A stretch of 31,742 nucleotides of DNA from contig JAHHSD010000018.1 in assembly GCA_020025425.1 (NCBI GenBank), positions 1 through 31,742 on the forward strand, written 5' to 3'. The notes beneath the pieces were generated by a model. It saw only the letters and a program-made list of their open reading frames with translations. It was not told the DNA's origin and did no database searches. A program made the position numbers and the translations under genes. This document shows, in pieces, positions 1 to 7,114 of the stretch. The first letter of the stretch is position 1; the number at the start of each line of letters is the position of its first letter. Source of the DNA: Oscillospiraceae bacterium. GTDB taxonomy: Bacteria > Bacillota > Clostridia > Oscillospirales > Oscillospiraceae.

Positions 1-152
1 TCTCTTCTGGTTTGCGATGACCTGGGCGGTGTTGTCCCTGTGCAGGGACACCTCACGTTCCCCTCTGTTTTTGTCTCTTTTGGGCGGCTGGGGCATACCG
101 GGCCCCGTATCTGCATAGAGTGGAGCAACAAAGGATAGGGGTGTGTTCTACC

Positions 153-788
153 ATGCAGACAAACTGGAATGAAAACCGTATTATGCTACACGGCCGGGTA
201 CTCAGCGCGCCTGAGCGCTCCCACATGAACCATGGGGAGGAATATCTGACCTTTCCCCTGGGCGTCGCCCGGCTGTCGGGGGCGGAGGACCGGCTCAACG
301 CCATTGTCCGGGCGGACCGGCTGGCCCGCTGCCCCCTGACGGAGGGGGACGAGGTGACCGTCTGGGGTGAGGTGCGTTCCTTCAACAACCGCAGCGGAGT
401 GGGCAGCCGGCTGGTCATCAGCGTCTTTGTCCGGGAGCTCCACCGGGAGACTGGGGAGGACTCCAACCTGCTGACCCTGGCCGGGACCCTGTGCAAGACG
501 CCTACATACCGGCGCACCCCTCTGGGGCGGGATATCTGCGACATGATGCTGGCGGTGAACCGCCGCTATGGGCGGACCGACTATCTGCCCTGTATCGCCT
601 GGGGCACCCTGGCCCGGCGGTGCGGTGAGCTGAAGGTGGGGGATATGCTGACCCTGGAGGGGCGTCTCCAGAGCCGGGTCTACACAAAACGGATCGGGGA
701 GGAGAGCCAGGAGCGGACCGCCTATGAGGTGTCCATCATGTCAATGGATCTGCTGATGGAGCCGGAGCGGGGGGAACCCGCAGAGTGA
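153..788 (+). CDS. Tandem OB-fold SSB-like protein
   Basis: A 211-residue protein related to single-stranded DNA-binding proteins. The second half (about residues 107-200, from NLLTLAGTLCKTPTYR to the GDMLTLEGRLQSR strand) has the classic bacterial SSB OB-fold pattern: L-x-G-x-L, a conserved Y/W core and the G-D-x-L-x-V/L-E-G-R-L strand. The first half (about 5-100, with MLHGRV and GDEVTVWGEVRSF) repeats the same pattern, so it looks like two fused OB folds in one chain. It lacks the long acidic-tipped tail of housekeeping SSB (DDDIPF type), so it is probably an accessory SSB. An upstream in-frame ATG at 120 exists, but the ATG at 153 starts exactly at the first OB strand and has a purine-rich stretch (AGGATAGGGG) upstream. 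The gene stands alone. Family assignment is fairly sure; role is inferred. Confidence 0.75.
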   Translation: MQTNWNENRIMLHGRVLSAPERSHMNHGEEYLTFPLGVARLSGAEDRLNAIVRADRLARCPLTEGDEVTVWGEVRSFNNRSGVGSRLVISVFVRELHRETGEDSNLLTLAGTLCKTPTYRRTPLGRDICDMMLAVNRRYGRTDYLPCIAWGTLARRCGELKVGDMLTLEGRLQSRVYTKRIGEESQERTAYEVSIMSMDLLMEPERGEPAE

Positions 789-855
789 GAGGAGAAACGG
801 TCAGAGAGGTCCGCCACGGCCCTTCCTGATGGGATGAGGACAGAAGCAGAGTGCC

Positions 856-910
856 CGCGATGAGAGAAAACGATCTCATTGCGGACACGCTGCTTTTGCT
901 TTGTCGTGTC
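856..910. other. Tandem hairpins in the 789-1030 gap
   Basis: Two adjacent inverted repeats: 856-865 with 874-883 (nine of ten pairs) and 884-889 with 905-910 (GACACG/CGTGTC). They lie between the convergent SSB-like gene and the minus-strand DegV operon, so they could stop transcription from either side, but neither has a convincing T tract. I see no gene in this gap. Confidence 0.3.
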
Positions 911-1030
911 TGCCGGGGAGCAGCTGGCGGCTGATTCCCGAATACAAGTATAACGGGGCAGGGCTCAGCGGCCGTCTGATCGAATTGCCGAAGCATGCGG
1001 ATTTCGTTTCAGTCACTTCTCTCAGCCTGA

Positions 1031-1171
1031 TCATGTCACTGTCTGATAGTCCAGCGGGACAAGCTGAACCCAGCCCGGGATGACACAGATAACCAGGATA
1101 AAGAGGACGCCCATAAGACCGAACAGGACGCCGTGCCATGTGTTGAGCGGCCTGCATACGTGGTACAGCAT
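1031..1171 (-). CDS. 46-residue single-span membrane peptide
   Basis: A short gene found by reading the minus strand directly after the DegV gene. It encodes 46 residues with one clear hydrophobic span (about residues 14-34, GVLFGLMGVLFILVICVIPGW) and a short polar tail ending DYQTVT. The ribosome site GTGAGGAG overlaps the DegV stop codon and sits 8 bases before the ATG, which points to translational coupling as third gene of the DUF308-DegV operon. No family is recognised. It may be a small partner of the DUF308 membrane protein or of DegV; that is inference. Coupling and hydrophobicity argue for a real gene. Confidence 0.6.
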   Translation of the reverse strand: MLYHVCRPLNTWHGVLFGLMGVLFILVICVIPGWVQLVPLDYQTVT

Positions 1172-1183
1172 ATGAAAGACTCC

Positions 1184-2104
1184 TCACTGATTGAAATGAG
1201 ACACAGGATCACGCCCGCTGCCCCAGAACACCACAGCCAGAAGGCCGGGACCGGTATGGGTGCCAATGACCGGGCCGATGCATGCCTGGTAGACGGATGC
1301 CGCCGGGAACTGCTCCTGCAGCAGGGACTGAAGCTGCTCTGCCCGTTCAGGACAGCAGGAATGGACAACAGCAACCGAGGGAGAACGGTCTGGCTCCCAC
1401 TGTTCGCCCATCTTCTCCAGCAGGACAGACATGGCCCGCTTGGTCCCCCGGGGCTTCCCGACCACATTCAGCTTTCCTTCAGCGTCCATACACAGCAGGG
1501 GCTTGATTTGAAGTGCGGATCCCATGACGGCATGCACCGCTGAAACACGGCCGCCCCGGTGCAGATAATCCAGTCCATCCACGGTAAACCAGTGACTGAC
1601 ATGGAGTTTGCCGGCTTCGACCCATTGGGCGAGCTCGGTTAAACCCGCTCCGGCCTGTTTTCTGTCGACAGCCTCGCGCACGAGGAAGCCCTCTCCCGGG
1701 GCGGCACACAGCGTATCCACACAGAGGACCCTGCGGTCGGGATATTCCTCGGACAATTCCCTTGCGGCAAACACTGCATTCTGATACATGCCAGACATAC
1801 CGGAGGAAAAGCAGAGATACAAAATATCTGTTCCCGTGGAAAGAATTTCTGCAAAAAAATTCAGGTAGGCATTCATGTTAATTTGGGAGGTAGATGCTGA
1901 TGAACCGCCTTTCATCAGTTCATAGAACCGTTCGAGCGTGAGATCCCCGCCCGGTCCATATGTATACGATTTGTTGTCTATAACAACGCTCATCGGGATC
2001 ATGCGGACATCCGGATGAGCGTTCAGGTAGGTCTCGTCCAAATCCGAAGCTGCATCCGTCACGATACAGTAATTCATGTCGGACAAAAGGGTTCCTTCCG
2101 CCAT
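1184..2104 (-). CDS. DegV family fatty-acid-binding protein (copy 1)
   Basis: A 306-residue DegV/FakB-type protein. These cytosolic proteins bind a fatty acid and, with FakA kinase, present it for phosphorylation into phospholipid. Visible family features are the N-terminal IVTDAASDLDE strand-loop, the TSQIN segment after the SSAS stretch (the TSQPS-type lipid-contact motif), the CFSSGMSGMYQNA motif, and the GGRVSAVHAV segment. The start is placed at the ATG at 2104, preceded by AGAAAGGA at good spacing; longer in-frame reading into the upstream gene is unlikely. It begins one base after the stop of the DUF308-like gene and is followed by a 46-residue membrane peptide whose ribosome site overlaps its stop. 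A second DegV lies at 4218-5054; the two are clearly diverged. No fakA is in the window. Confidence 0.9.
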   Translation of the reverse strand: MAEGTLLSDMNYCIVTDAASDLDETYLNAHPDVRMIPMSVVIDNKSYTYGPGGDLTLERFYELMKGGSSASTSQINMNAYLNFFAEILSTGTDILYLCFSSGMSGMYQNAVFAARELSEEYPDRRVLCVDTLCAAPGEGFLVREAVDRKQAGAGLTELAQWVEAGKLHVSHWFTVDGLDYLHRGGRVSAVHAVMGSALQIKPLLCMDAEGKLNVVGKPRGTKRAMSVLLEKMGEQWEPDRSPSVAVVHSCCPERAEQLQSLLQEQFPAASVYQACIGPVIGTHTGPGLLAVVFWGSGRDPVSHFNQ

Positions 2105-2105
2105 G

Positions 2106-2663
2106 CTATTCGTCCTTTCTGTCAGCGGTGCGCTGCGGTTGTGGTTCTGAGTTGCTGTGTGAATCAGCTTTTCTCTGTTGTTTGATCGCAGGCTGCACAT
2201 TGCTTATGATCAGTTCCGCACCCAAAATTCTCAGATGGGGTGTGAATTTGCCCAGTGGATTAAACAGCAGAAGCAGAGCCAGCAGAATACGCACGCAGAA
2301 TTCCAGAGCAAGAAAACAGGAAGCTTCCTGCCGTTCTATGGCTTGAATCAGGTGAGCAAGTGTTTGGGAGGCTTTTCGTATGCCAAAAATTGCCCAGGTG
2401 ATGCCCATGGGAAACAGGGCGTTTTCACCCTGAAGTGCAAAGGAAACGCCCACAATCAACAGGACAAGCCCATGAGACAGATCCGCTGTGACCGCTTCCT
2501 TTTGCGGATCGCGGTTCCAGAGACTTATGTCGGCGATACCGATTAAGGCCATGACACCGCCTAATAAGTACGGAAGGATCCTGGCAATGTGGGCGGGGGA
2601 GAGAATGCAGAGGGCGCCAATCACAATGAGAAGCCACTGGTTCACTTTAATTGCTCGTACCAT
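2106..2663 (-). CDS. DUF308-like multi-pass membrane protein
   Basis: A 185-residue integral membrane protein with about six hydrophobic segments: WLLIVIGALCIL, ILPYLLGGVMALIGIA, GLVLLIVGVSFAL, LFPMGITWAIFGI, FLALEFCVRILLALLLLF, then a polar, charged C-terminal tail from residue ~160. The paired-helix arrangement with short turns resembles the DUF308 (HdeD-like) family; function unknown. The ATG at 2663 has AGGGAG eight bases upstream and is preferred over the GTG at 2672. It is first gene of a three-gene operon with DegV (one-base gap) and a 46-residue peptide, so a membrane or lipid role is plausible. A hairpin with a T tract lies in front of it (2713-2752). Confidence 0.7.
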   Translation of the reverse strand: MVRAIKVNQWLLIVIGALCILSPAHIARILPYLLGGVMALIGIADISLWNRDPQKEAVTADLSHGLVLLIVGVSFALQGENALFPMGITWAIFGIRKASQTLAHLIQAIERQEASCFLALEFCVRILLALLLLFNPLGKFTPHLRILGAELIISNVQPAIKQQRKADSHSNSEPQPQRTADRKDE

Positions 2664-2712
2664 AAAGCACACTCCCTGTATCGCTGTTTTCCGCCGAGCT
2701 TGTTGAAAGAAA

Positions 2713-2752
2713 AACGGCCGAATCAGCTGTGGTGCAGTTTGGTTCGGCCGTT
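2713..2752 (-). terminator. Hairpin with T tract ahead of the DUF308-DegV operon
   Basis: A perfect 10-bp inverted repeat, AACGGCCGAA at 2713-2722 with TTCGGCCGTT at 2743-2752, around a 20-nt loop. Read on the minus strand the stem runs straight into TTTTTCTTTC, an intrinsic-terminator layout, only about 50 bases before the start codon of the DUF308-like gene. It could end an upstream transcript or attenuate the operon. A T-rich stretch also follows on the plus strand. Confidence 0.65.
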
Positions 2753-2759
2753 CATCTTA

Positions 2760-3300
2760 TTTTAGCGCACAATCAACGCCTGCCAGCCTCTTGTTTCTGA
2801 TTCTGACTCTGTTCCCACAGCTGATCTGGACCATCCGGTCCTTTGGGGGCATTGCGGCATGTGCAAGACGACCGGGTTCCCACCCAAAAATTCCCGGCAT
2901 CCGGCACAATGGAATGCTGAACAACAAAGATCCATTGCCCTGGCGGAGAGAAAGCCGGCATTCCTGGGCATGTTGTCAGGCTGTGGGCATTCCGCTCACC
3001 GATTGTTTCAATGCACCCACACCTCTTTTCTAAGTAAAGTATATCGGCATTTGTTCGTACTGCATACAGACAAACGCTCCTGGATGTCTGATATCTAGAC
3101 ACTTGAGGGAGATTGTCTGTGTAAAACGCTGCAAAGGACAATTTGATCAAAAGGAAAGAGTATCTTATTTAAGGCAGAGAACCTGGTTTTATGTGGAGCG
3201 TGCTTGATTGATATAACCGGATTTCCCGGAATCCTATCATTGCGCTCCGACCGGTGCGGAGGTCCTTTGCCGTATTAAAGAAAAAGCGCTGATGGGGCGA
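2760..3300. other. Gap with no convincing gene
   Basis: About 540 bases between the DUF308 operon and the trmD promoter. Several overlapping open frames exist on both strands, but none has a good ribosome site, recognisable family pattern or consistent codon use. It may be a decayed gene. I see no RNA gene or repeat here. Confidence 0.4.
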
Positions 3301-3307
3301 AAACCCA

Positions 3308-3336
3308 TTGAAATTCCATGAGAAATCCAATATAAT
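3308..3336 (+). promoter_or_regulatory. Sigma-A promoter for trmD
   Basis: TTGAAA at 3308-3313 and TATAAT at 3331-3336 with exact 17-bp spacing, giving a start about 37 bases before the trmD ATG. This near-consensus promoter shows trmD is transcribed independently. Confidence 0.8.
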
Positions 3337-3379
3337 AAAAACAATAGTGCAACAGGCGTGAAAAGGAGCAAAAAAACCC

Positions 3380-4123
3380 ATGTACCATATTGATATTATG
3401 ACCCTGTTTCCCGATGTAGTGGGCGACATGCTGTGCGAGTCCGTGCTGGGCCGGGGACAGGAGCGGGGCTATATCCGCATCGACTGCCACCAGATCCGGG
3501 ACTACACCGTCAACAAGCAGAAGCAGGTGGACGACTATCCCTACGGCGGCGGCCGGGGTGCGGTGATGCAGGCCGACCCCCTCTATCGCTGCTGGAAGCA
3601 TATCTGCGATGAGGCGGGGGAGCGGGTCCACACCATTTATATGTCTCCGGCGGGTAAGACCTTCTGCCAGTTGGATGCCAGACGGCTGAAGGACGACTAC
3701 CAGCGCCTGATCCTGGTCTGCGGCCACTACGAGGGCGTGGATGAGCGCTTCATCCAGGAGTGCGTGGACGAGGAGATCTCCATCGGCGACTTTGTGATGA
3801 CCGGCGGTGAGATCCCCGCCATGGCGGTGGCGGATGCGGTGTGCCGCCTGGTGCCCGGGGTGCTGTCCGATCCGGAGTGCTACGAGAACGAGAGCCACTG
3901 GAACGGTATGCTGGAGGCCCCCCAGTACTCCAGACCCGAGGTGTGGCACGACATGGCGGTCCCCCCCATCCTGCTGTCCGGACATCACGCCAACGTGGAG
4001 AAATGGCGCAGGAAGCAGTCTATCCTGCGCACCCGCCAGCGCCGCCCAGATCTCTACGCCAAGCTGGACCTCAGCTCAAAGGCAGACCAGAAGCTGCTGG
4101 CTGAGCTGGAGCGGGAGGAATAA
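3380..4123 (+). CDS. trmD: tRNA (guanine37-N1)-methyltransferase
   Basis: TrmD methylates N1 of G37 next to the anticodon using S-adenosylmethionine, preventing +1 frameshifting. The 247-residue length is normal. Hallmarks of the knotted SPOUT fold are present: MSPAGK (88-93), GHYEGVDERF (115-124), SIGDFVMTGGE (134-144), ESHWNGMLEAPQYSRP (about 171-186) and the C-terminal HHANVEKWRRKQSILRT segment. The ribosome site AAAAGGAG lies before the ATG. Unusually it is not in the common rpsP-rimM-trmD-rplS string: it has its own promoter and is followed by a degV gene with its own promoter. Identification is very sure. Confidence 0.97.
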   Translation: MYHIDIMTLFPDVVGDMLCESVLGRGQERGYIRIDCHQIRDYTVNKQKQVDDYPYGGGRGAVMQADPLYRCWKHICDEAGERVHTIYMSPAGKTFCQLDARRLKDDYQRLILVCGHYEGVDERFIQECVDEEISIGDFVMTGGEIPAMAVADAVCRLVPGVLSDPECYENESHWNGMLEAPQYSRPEVWHDMAVPPILLSGHHANVEKWRRKQSILRTRQRRPDLYAKLDLSSKADQKLLAELEREE

Positions 4124-4125
4124 GG

Positions 4126-4148
4126 GAGAAAACCGCGCTTTTCTCTTT
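4126..4148 (+). terminator. Weak terminator after trmD
   Basis: GAGAAAA (4126-4132) pairs with TTTTCTC (4139-4145) around a CCGCGC loop and is followed by TTTAC. It lies just after the trmD stop; the stem is A/T-rich, so termination may be partial. Confidence 0.45.
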
Positions 4149-4174
4149 ACATTTCACATGGGCTGTGATAGAAT
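4146..4174 (+). promoter_or_regulatory. Promoter for the second degV
   Basis: TTTACA (4146-4151) and TAGAAT (4169-4174) with 17-bp spacing. A further TATAAT occurs at 4183-4188 but without a good -35 partner. It lies between the trmD terminator and the degV start. Confidence 0.55.
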
Positions 4175-4217
4175 CTGTTCAATATAATTTTAAAAACCAT
4201 ATTTGGAGATGAAAGAT

Positions 4218-5054
4218 ATGAGCTTTAAGATCGTTGTGGACAGCTGCTGCGACCTGTCTGCGGAAATGCGGAGATCAGGCTGCTTCCTCCAGGTCCCTCT
4301 GACCATCCGGAGCAATGGCAGCACCTTTGTGGACGATGAGACGCTGGATCAGAAGGATCTGCTGTGGGCCATGAAGCAGAGCTCCGACGCCCCCGTTACC
4401 TCCTGCCCTGCGCCCCAGGCTTATCTGGACGCGCTGGACTGTGGTGCAGACGACGTCTATGTGGTGACCCTGTCCGCTCTGCTCAGCGGCTCCCATAACA
4501 GCGCACAGCAGGCCCGGATGATGCTGGAGGAGGATCACCCGGAGGTCAACGTCCATGTGTTCAACTCCTGCTCCGCATCTGCCGGAGAGGTGCTGGTGGC
4601 CATGAAGGTCAAGGAGCTGGCCGAGAGCGGGCTGCCCTTTAAGAAGGTAGTGCGGGAGACCGAGCAGTATATCTATGAGATGAAAACCCTGTTTGTGCTG
4701 GAATCTCTGGAAAATCTGCGCAAAAACGGCCGCCTGACCAAGCTGCAGTCCATTGTCACCGGTGCGCTGAAAATCAAGCTCTTTCTGGGCTCCACCCCTG
4801 AGGGCGAGATCTGCAAGCTGGGGCAGGCGCTGACCATCAAGCAGGCGCTGAGCAAGATGGTGGACCGCATGGCCAACGATCCCCAGCATGTGGGCCGCAC
4901 GCTGGCCATCTGCCACTGTAATTGTCTGGAGCGGGCGTTCCAGGTGAAGGAGATGGTGGAGAACAAGTGCCAGTTCGCCAAGGTCATTATTTTGGAGACC
5001 GGAGGAATTTCCACAGCTTATGCAAATGACGGCGGTATTATAGTCGCCTATTAA
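4218..5054 (+). CDS. DegV family fatty-acid-binding protein (copy 2)
   Basis: A 278-residue DegV/FakB-type lipid-binding protein. It begins MSFKIVVDSCCDL (the family DSxxDL strand-loop), has TSCPAPQAY (the TSQPS-like lipid-contact segment), LSALLSGSHNSAQ (the SGTYQSA-type motif), FVLESLENLRKNGRLTK (the L-x-x-L-x-x-GGR helix variant) and ends ETGGISTAYANDGGIIVAY. The ATG at 4218 is chosen because GGAG sits 9 bases upstream; the TTG at 4203 overlaps that site. It is followed 15 bases on by an HD-domain gene with its own AGGAG site, so the two are probably co-transcribed. It differs strongly from the other DegV at 1184-2104, suggesting different lipid preferences (inference). Confidence 0.92.
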   Translation: MSFKIVVDSCCDLSAEMRRSGCFLQVPLTIRSNGSTFVDDETLDQKDLLWAMKQSSDAPVTSCPAPQAYLDALDCGADDVYVVTLSALLSGSHNSAQQARMMLEEDHPEVNVHVFNSCSASAGEVLVAMKVKELAESGLPFKKVVRETEQYIYEMKTLFVLESLENLRKNGRLTKLQSIVTGALKIKLFLGSTPEGEICKLGQALTIKQALSKMVDRMANDPQHVGRTLAICHCNCLERAFQVKEMVENKCQFAKVIILETGGISTAYANDGGIIVAY

Positions 5055-5069
5055 AGGAGTGTAGGGAAG

Positions 5070-5648
5070 ATGGCTTTGAATCGGGAGCAGGCATGGGCCC
5101 TGCTGACACAATACAACAAAGATCAGTTTCACCTGCGGCATGGCATTACAGTGGAGCATGTGATGGGCTGGTTTGCCCAGGAGCTGGGCTATGGGGACGA
5201 GAAGGAGTTCTGGTCTCTGGTGGGCCTGCTCCACGATCTGGATTTTGAAATGTGGCCGGAGGAGCACTGCATCAAGTCTCAGGAGCTGATGCGCCAGGCC
5301 GGGGTGGAGGAGCGGCTGATCCGCGCCACCGCATGTCACGCCTGGGGCATGCACGTGGACCTGAAGCCGGAGCACGAGATGGAAAAGGTGCTGTTCGCCA
5401 CGGACGAGCTCACCGGCCTGATTGGCGCGGCGGCCCTGATGCGCCCCTCCAAAAGTGTGTCCGACATGGAGCTGAAATCCCTGAAAAAGAAGTTCAAGGA
5501 CAAGAAATTTGCCGCCGGCTGTTCCCGAGACGTCATCGCCCAGGGCGCTGAGCTGCTGGGCTGGGACCTGGACAAGCTGCTGGAGCAGACCCTCAAGGCC
5601 ATGCAGGATGAGGAGGCCGCTATCGAGGCGGCCGTGGCTGCCCTGTAA
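5070..5648 (+). CDS. HD-domain hydrolase-like protein
   Basis: A 192-residue cytosolic protein with an HD metal-dependent phosphohydrolase pattern: HGITVEHVM (first histidine), GLLHDLDFEMWPEEH (the HD pair plus later histidine) and a further histidine in TACHAWGMHVD. The C-terminal third is a Lys/Glu-rich helical region (KSLKKKFKDKKFA) ending EEAAIEAAVAAL. Family members of this size are usually annotated as HDIG-type hydrolases with unknown substrate. It follows degV by 15 bases, so a shared transcript is likely. A 12-bp GC-rich hairpin lies 14 bases after the stop. Confidence 0.8.
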   Translation: MALNREQAWALLTQYNKDQFHLRHGITVEHVMGWFAQELGYGDEKEFWSLVGLLHDLDFEMWPEEHCIKSQELMRQAGVEERLIRATACHAWGMHVDLKPEHEMEKVLFATDELTGLIGAAALMRPSKSVSDMELKSLKKKFKDKKFAAGCSRDVIAQGAELLGWDLDKLLEQTLKAMQDEEAAIEAAVAAL

Positions 5649-5661
5649 ATCGATTTCAAAT

Positions 5662-5690
5662 GGGCCCGCAGTATTTTTTACTGCGGGCCC
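5662..5690. terminator. GC-rich hairpin after the HD-domain gene
   Basis: Perfect 12-bp stem, GGGCCCGCAGTA (5662-5673) with its complement at 5679-5690, around a TTTTT loop. The stem is very stable but has no T tract after it, so it may end transcription poorly or protect the 3' end. Confidence 0.6.
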
Positions 5691-5720
5691 TGTGCGGTTC
5701 CAAAATTCAGCAAGTTTCCC

Positions 5721-5749
5721 TTGCAATGCGGGTGGATGTATGGTATAGT
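5721..5749 (+). promoter_or_regulatory. Promoter for tRNA-Gly
   Basis: TTGCAA (5721-5726) and TATAGT (5744-5749) with 17-bp spacing, 20 bases before the mature tRNA 5' end. Confidence 0.75.
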
Positions 5750-5768
5750 AGGGGAGCACTTAAGAGAT

Positions 5769-5842
5769 GCGGGGTTAGTACATCGGTAGTACAGGGCCTT
5801 CCCAAGGCTCTGAGGCGGGTTCGACTCCCGTACCCCGCTCCA
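5769..5842 (+). tRNA. tRNA-Gly (anticodon CCC)
   Basis: A complete 74-nt tRNA with encoded CCA. Acceptor GCGGGGT (5769-5775) pairs with ACCCCGC (5832-5838), discriminator T, then CCA. The anticodon stem is GGGCC/GGCTC with a seven-base loop TTCCCAA, so the anticodon is CCC, reading GGG glycine codons. The T arm is GCGGG-TTCGACT-CCCGT. Promoter upstream and intrinsic terminator directly downstream make it a single-gene unit. A 15-nt near copy of its 3' region recurs at 19422-19436. Confidence 0.93.
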
Positions 5843-5845
5843 CGT

Positions 5846-5880
5846 CGGAGCAAACGTCATATCGTTTGCTCCGCTTTTTT
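5846..5880 (+). terminator. Intrinsic terminator of tRNA-Gly
   Basis: CGGAGCAAACG (5846-5856) and CGTTTGCTCCG (5863-5873) form an 11-bp stem with a 6-nt loop, followed by TTTTTT at 5875-5880. The adjacent transposase remnant reads into this terminator from the other strand, which marks the junction of the insertion. Confidence 0.9.
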
Positions 5881-6225
5881 ATGCAAAAATCGGAGCGCAC
5901 TCATGCCGGTGCCCCTCCATTTCCATATTGCCAGCTTTTTGAGAGTCATGGCAGCAAACTTGAGCTTCACCCAGTTTGTCACTTGGGTCAAGCCTCTGTA
6001 TTGCGTATAACGCATGGCGTGTTTTTCCCTAGCATCTGCAAAGATCCGGTCAATGGTCTCTTTCCGGCGTGCATAAAGTCTCTTGTACTTTGGTGTATAC
6101 CGAGCATCATCCGCCAGTTCCTCGCAGTCCTTCCGGATATGCCGCTGCACCGTTTTCACACAGTCCCTGGAATGGGTGCAGAGATGCCTGGCAGGACAAG
6201 TGGCACGGATTTTGGGATCACTCCT
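5857..6225 (-). pseudogene. IS1182-type transposase, C-terminal remnant
   Basis: Minus-strand reading gives the C-terminal part of an IS1182-family DDE transposase: SDPKIRATCPARHLCTHSRD (zinc-ribbon-like CxxC region), then ARYTPKYKRLYARRKETIDR, FADAREKHAMRYTQYRGL and AAMTLKKLAIWKWRG. A full transposase of this family is about 450-550 residues; here only about the last 120 remain and the N-terminal catalytic aspartates are gone. The weak reading frame upstream to about 6300 (CRTLKPGWITDRSD) may be further decayed transposase. The last codons run through the tRNA-Gly terminator, so the element broke or inserted right beside the tRNA gene. An N-terminal remnant of the same type lies at 12227-12365 in opposite orientation. 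Confidence 0.8.
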
Positions 6226-6319
6226 ATCCGTTATCCATCCCGGTTTAAGGGTGCGGCAGTGTGTGGAGCATGCTCGTTTGTTATGTGTTTCGCGGAAGGC
6301 GATGGATTGTGAATATACG

Positions 6320-6348
6320 TTGAACAGTGCATATTGTTGTGATATAAT
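6320..6348 (+). promoter_or_regulatory. Promoter of the two-gene membrane pair
   Basis: TTGAAC (6320-6325) and TATAAT (6343-6348) with exact 17-bp spacing, 35 bases before the ATG at 6383. It sits just beyond the IS1182 remnant. Confidence 0.8.
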
Positions 6349-6382
6349 GGGAAACAAAACTCGGGAGAGGTGAAAGCAGATT

Positions 6383-7072
6383 ATGCAGATTCGGGACAAA
6401 GAGCAGGAACGGAAGAATTATGAAAACAGCCCGCAGGGTAAGCGAAAGAATCTAATCTCAAAGTTGATTGTAGGGGTCATGGCGGTGGTGTTCCTAGGTG
6501 TTGTATACGTGATGAACCACAACCCTGCCTATGTCGGAACACCGCACGAGGTTACTGTGGATGGGTTTACGATCATCCCGGGGGAAACGACAGGCGCGCA
6601 GCTTTACGAAGCGGGGTTTCAGATTTCGGATAAAAGCATGTATTCCATGCAGCTGACCCCGGAGGGAAAACCGGTAGGCTACACGGGTTATTATTCCCTT
6701 GATACAGAGGTGGAAAAGAGAACCTACTATTACGGAATCAATCTGATTAAAAACGGAGAATCCTATGCGATGCTGGAGATGATCAATACAGCACCCAGCA
6801 ACAAGACAGTGGGAGATATGAAGGTCAAAACAATTACTGTTGTGGGGAAAAAGAAGGACGTGGCGAGCCTTGAGGGGATTCCGACGAATGAGCTCACGAA
6901 AGAGGCGCTGATCGAAAAAGCGGGCGAGCCGGAGAGCGAAACACCGACTACCGGTGACGATGGAGAGGTGCGCACGGAGCTTCATTGGGAGAAGGGAAAC
7001 TATGAGATGGAGGTTACGCTGAATCAGGATGGCACATGCGAGAGCTTCCAGTCGTCATGGGACAAGCAATAA
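6383..7072 (+). CDS. Membrane-anchored protein of unknown function
   Basis: A 229-residue protein: a charged cytosolic N-terminus (MQIRDKEQERKNYENSPQGKRKN), one membrane span at about 25-44 (KLIVGVMAVVFLGVVYVM), then a soluble extracytoplasmic part of ~185 residues. The outside part starts VTVDGFTIIPGETTGAQLYEAGF, resembling the small periplasmic-type domains that take a fixed 'drop/threshold' value, and ends acidic. No cysteines, no lipobox. No family is recognised with confidence. It is the first of two genes under a near-consensus promoter; the second also encodes a membrane protein, so the two may form a complex. Codon use is less GC-biased than trmD or degV, consistent with acquisition together with the hydrogenase segment (inference). 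Confidence 0.7.
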   Translation: MQIRDKEQERKNYENSPQGKRKNLISKLIVGVMAVVFLGVVYVMNHNPAYVGTPHEVTVDGFTIIPGETTGAQLYEAGFQISDKSMYSMQLTPEGKPVGYTGYYSLDTEVEKRTYYYGINLIKNGESYAMLEMINTAPSNKTVGDMKVKTITVVGKKKDVASLEGIPTNELTKEALIEKAGEPESETPTTGDDGEVRTELHWEKGNYEMEVTLNQDGTCESFQSSWDKQ

Positions 7073-7114
7073 TTCCGGCACGGTTTATCAAAAATAAGTG
7101 GGGAGGACGAAGGA

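Noticed and set aside
1..120. Possible 3' end of an upstream plus-strand gene and an 8-bp repeat TGTCCCTG/CAGGGACA at 33-50
   Set aside because: Too short to assign; the translated tail has no family pattern and the repeat leaves too small a loop for a sure hairpin.
2773..3150. 125-codon minus-strand frame upstream of the DUF308-DegV operon, followed by the hairpin
   Set aside because: It starts at TTG without a ribosome site, has no family pattern, and other frames over the same DNA are equally open. The following hairpin is the only support.
4275..5759. 494-codon minus-strand frame across degV and the HD gene
   Set aside because: A shadow of two clear plus-strand genes in GC-rich DNA, with His/Gln/Leu-rich low-complexity translation and no start signals.
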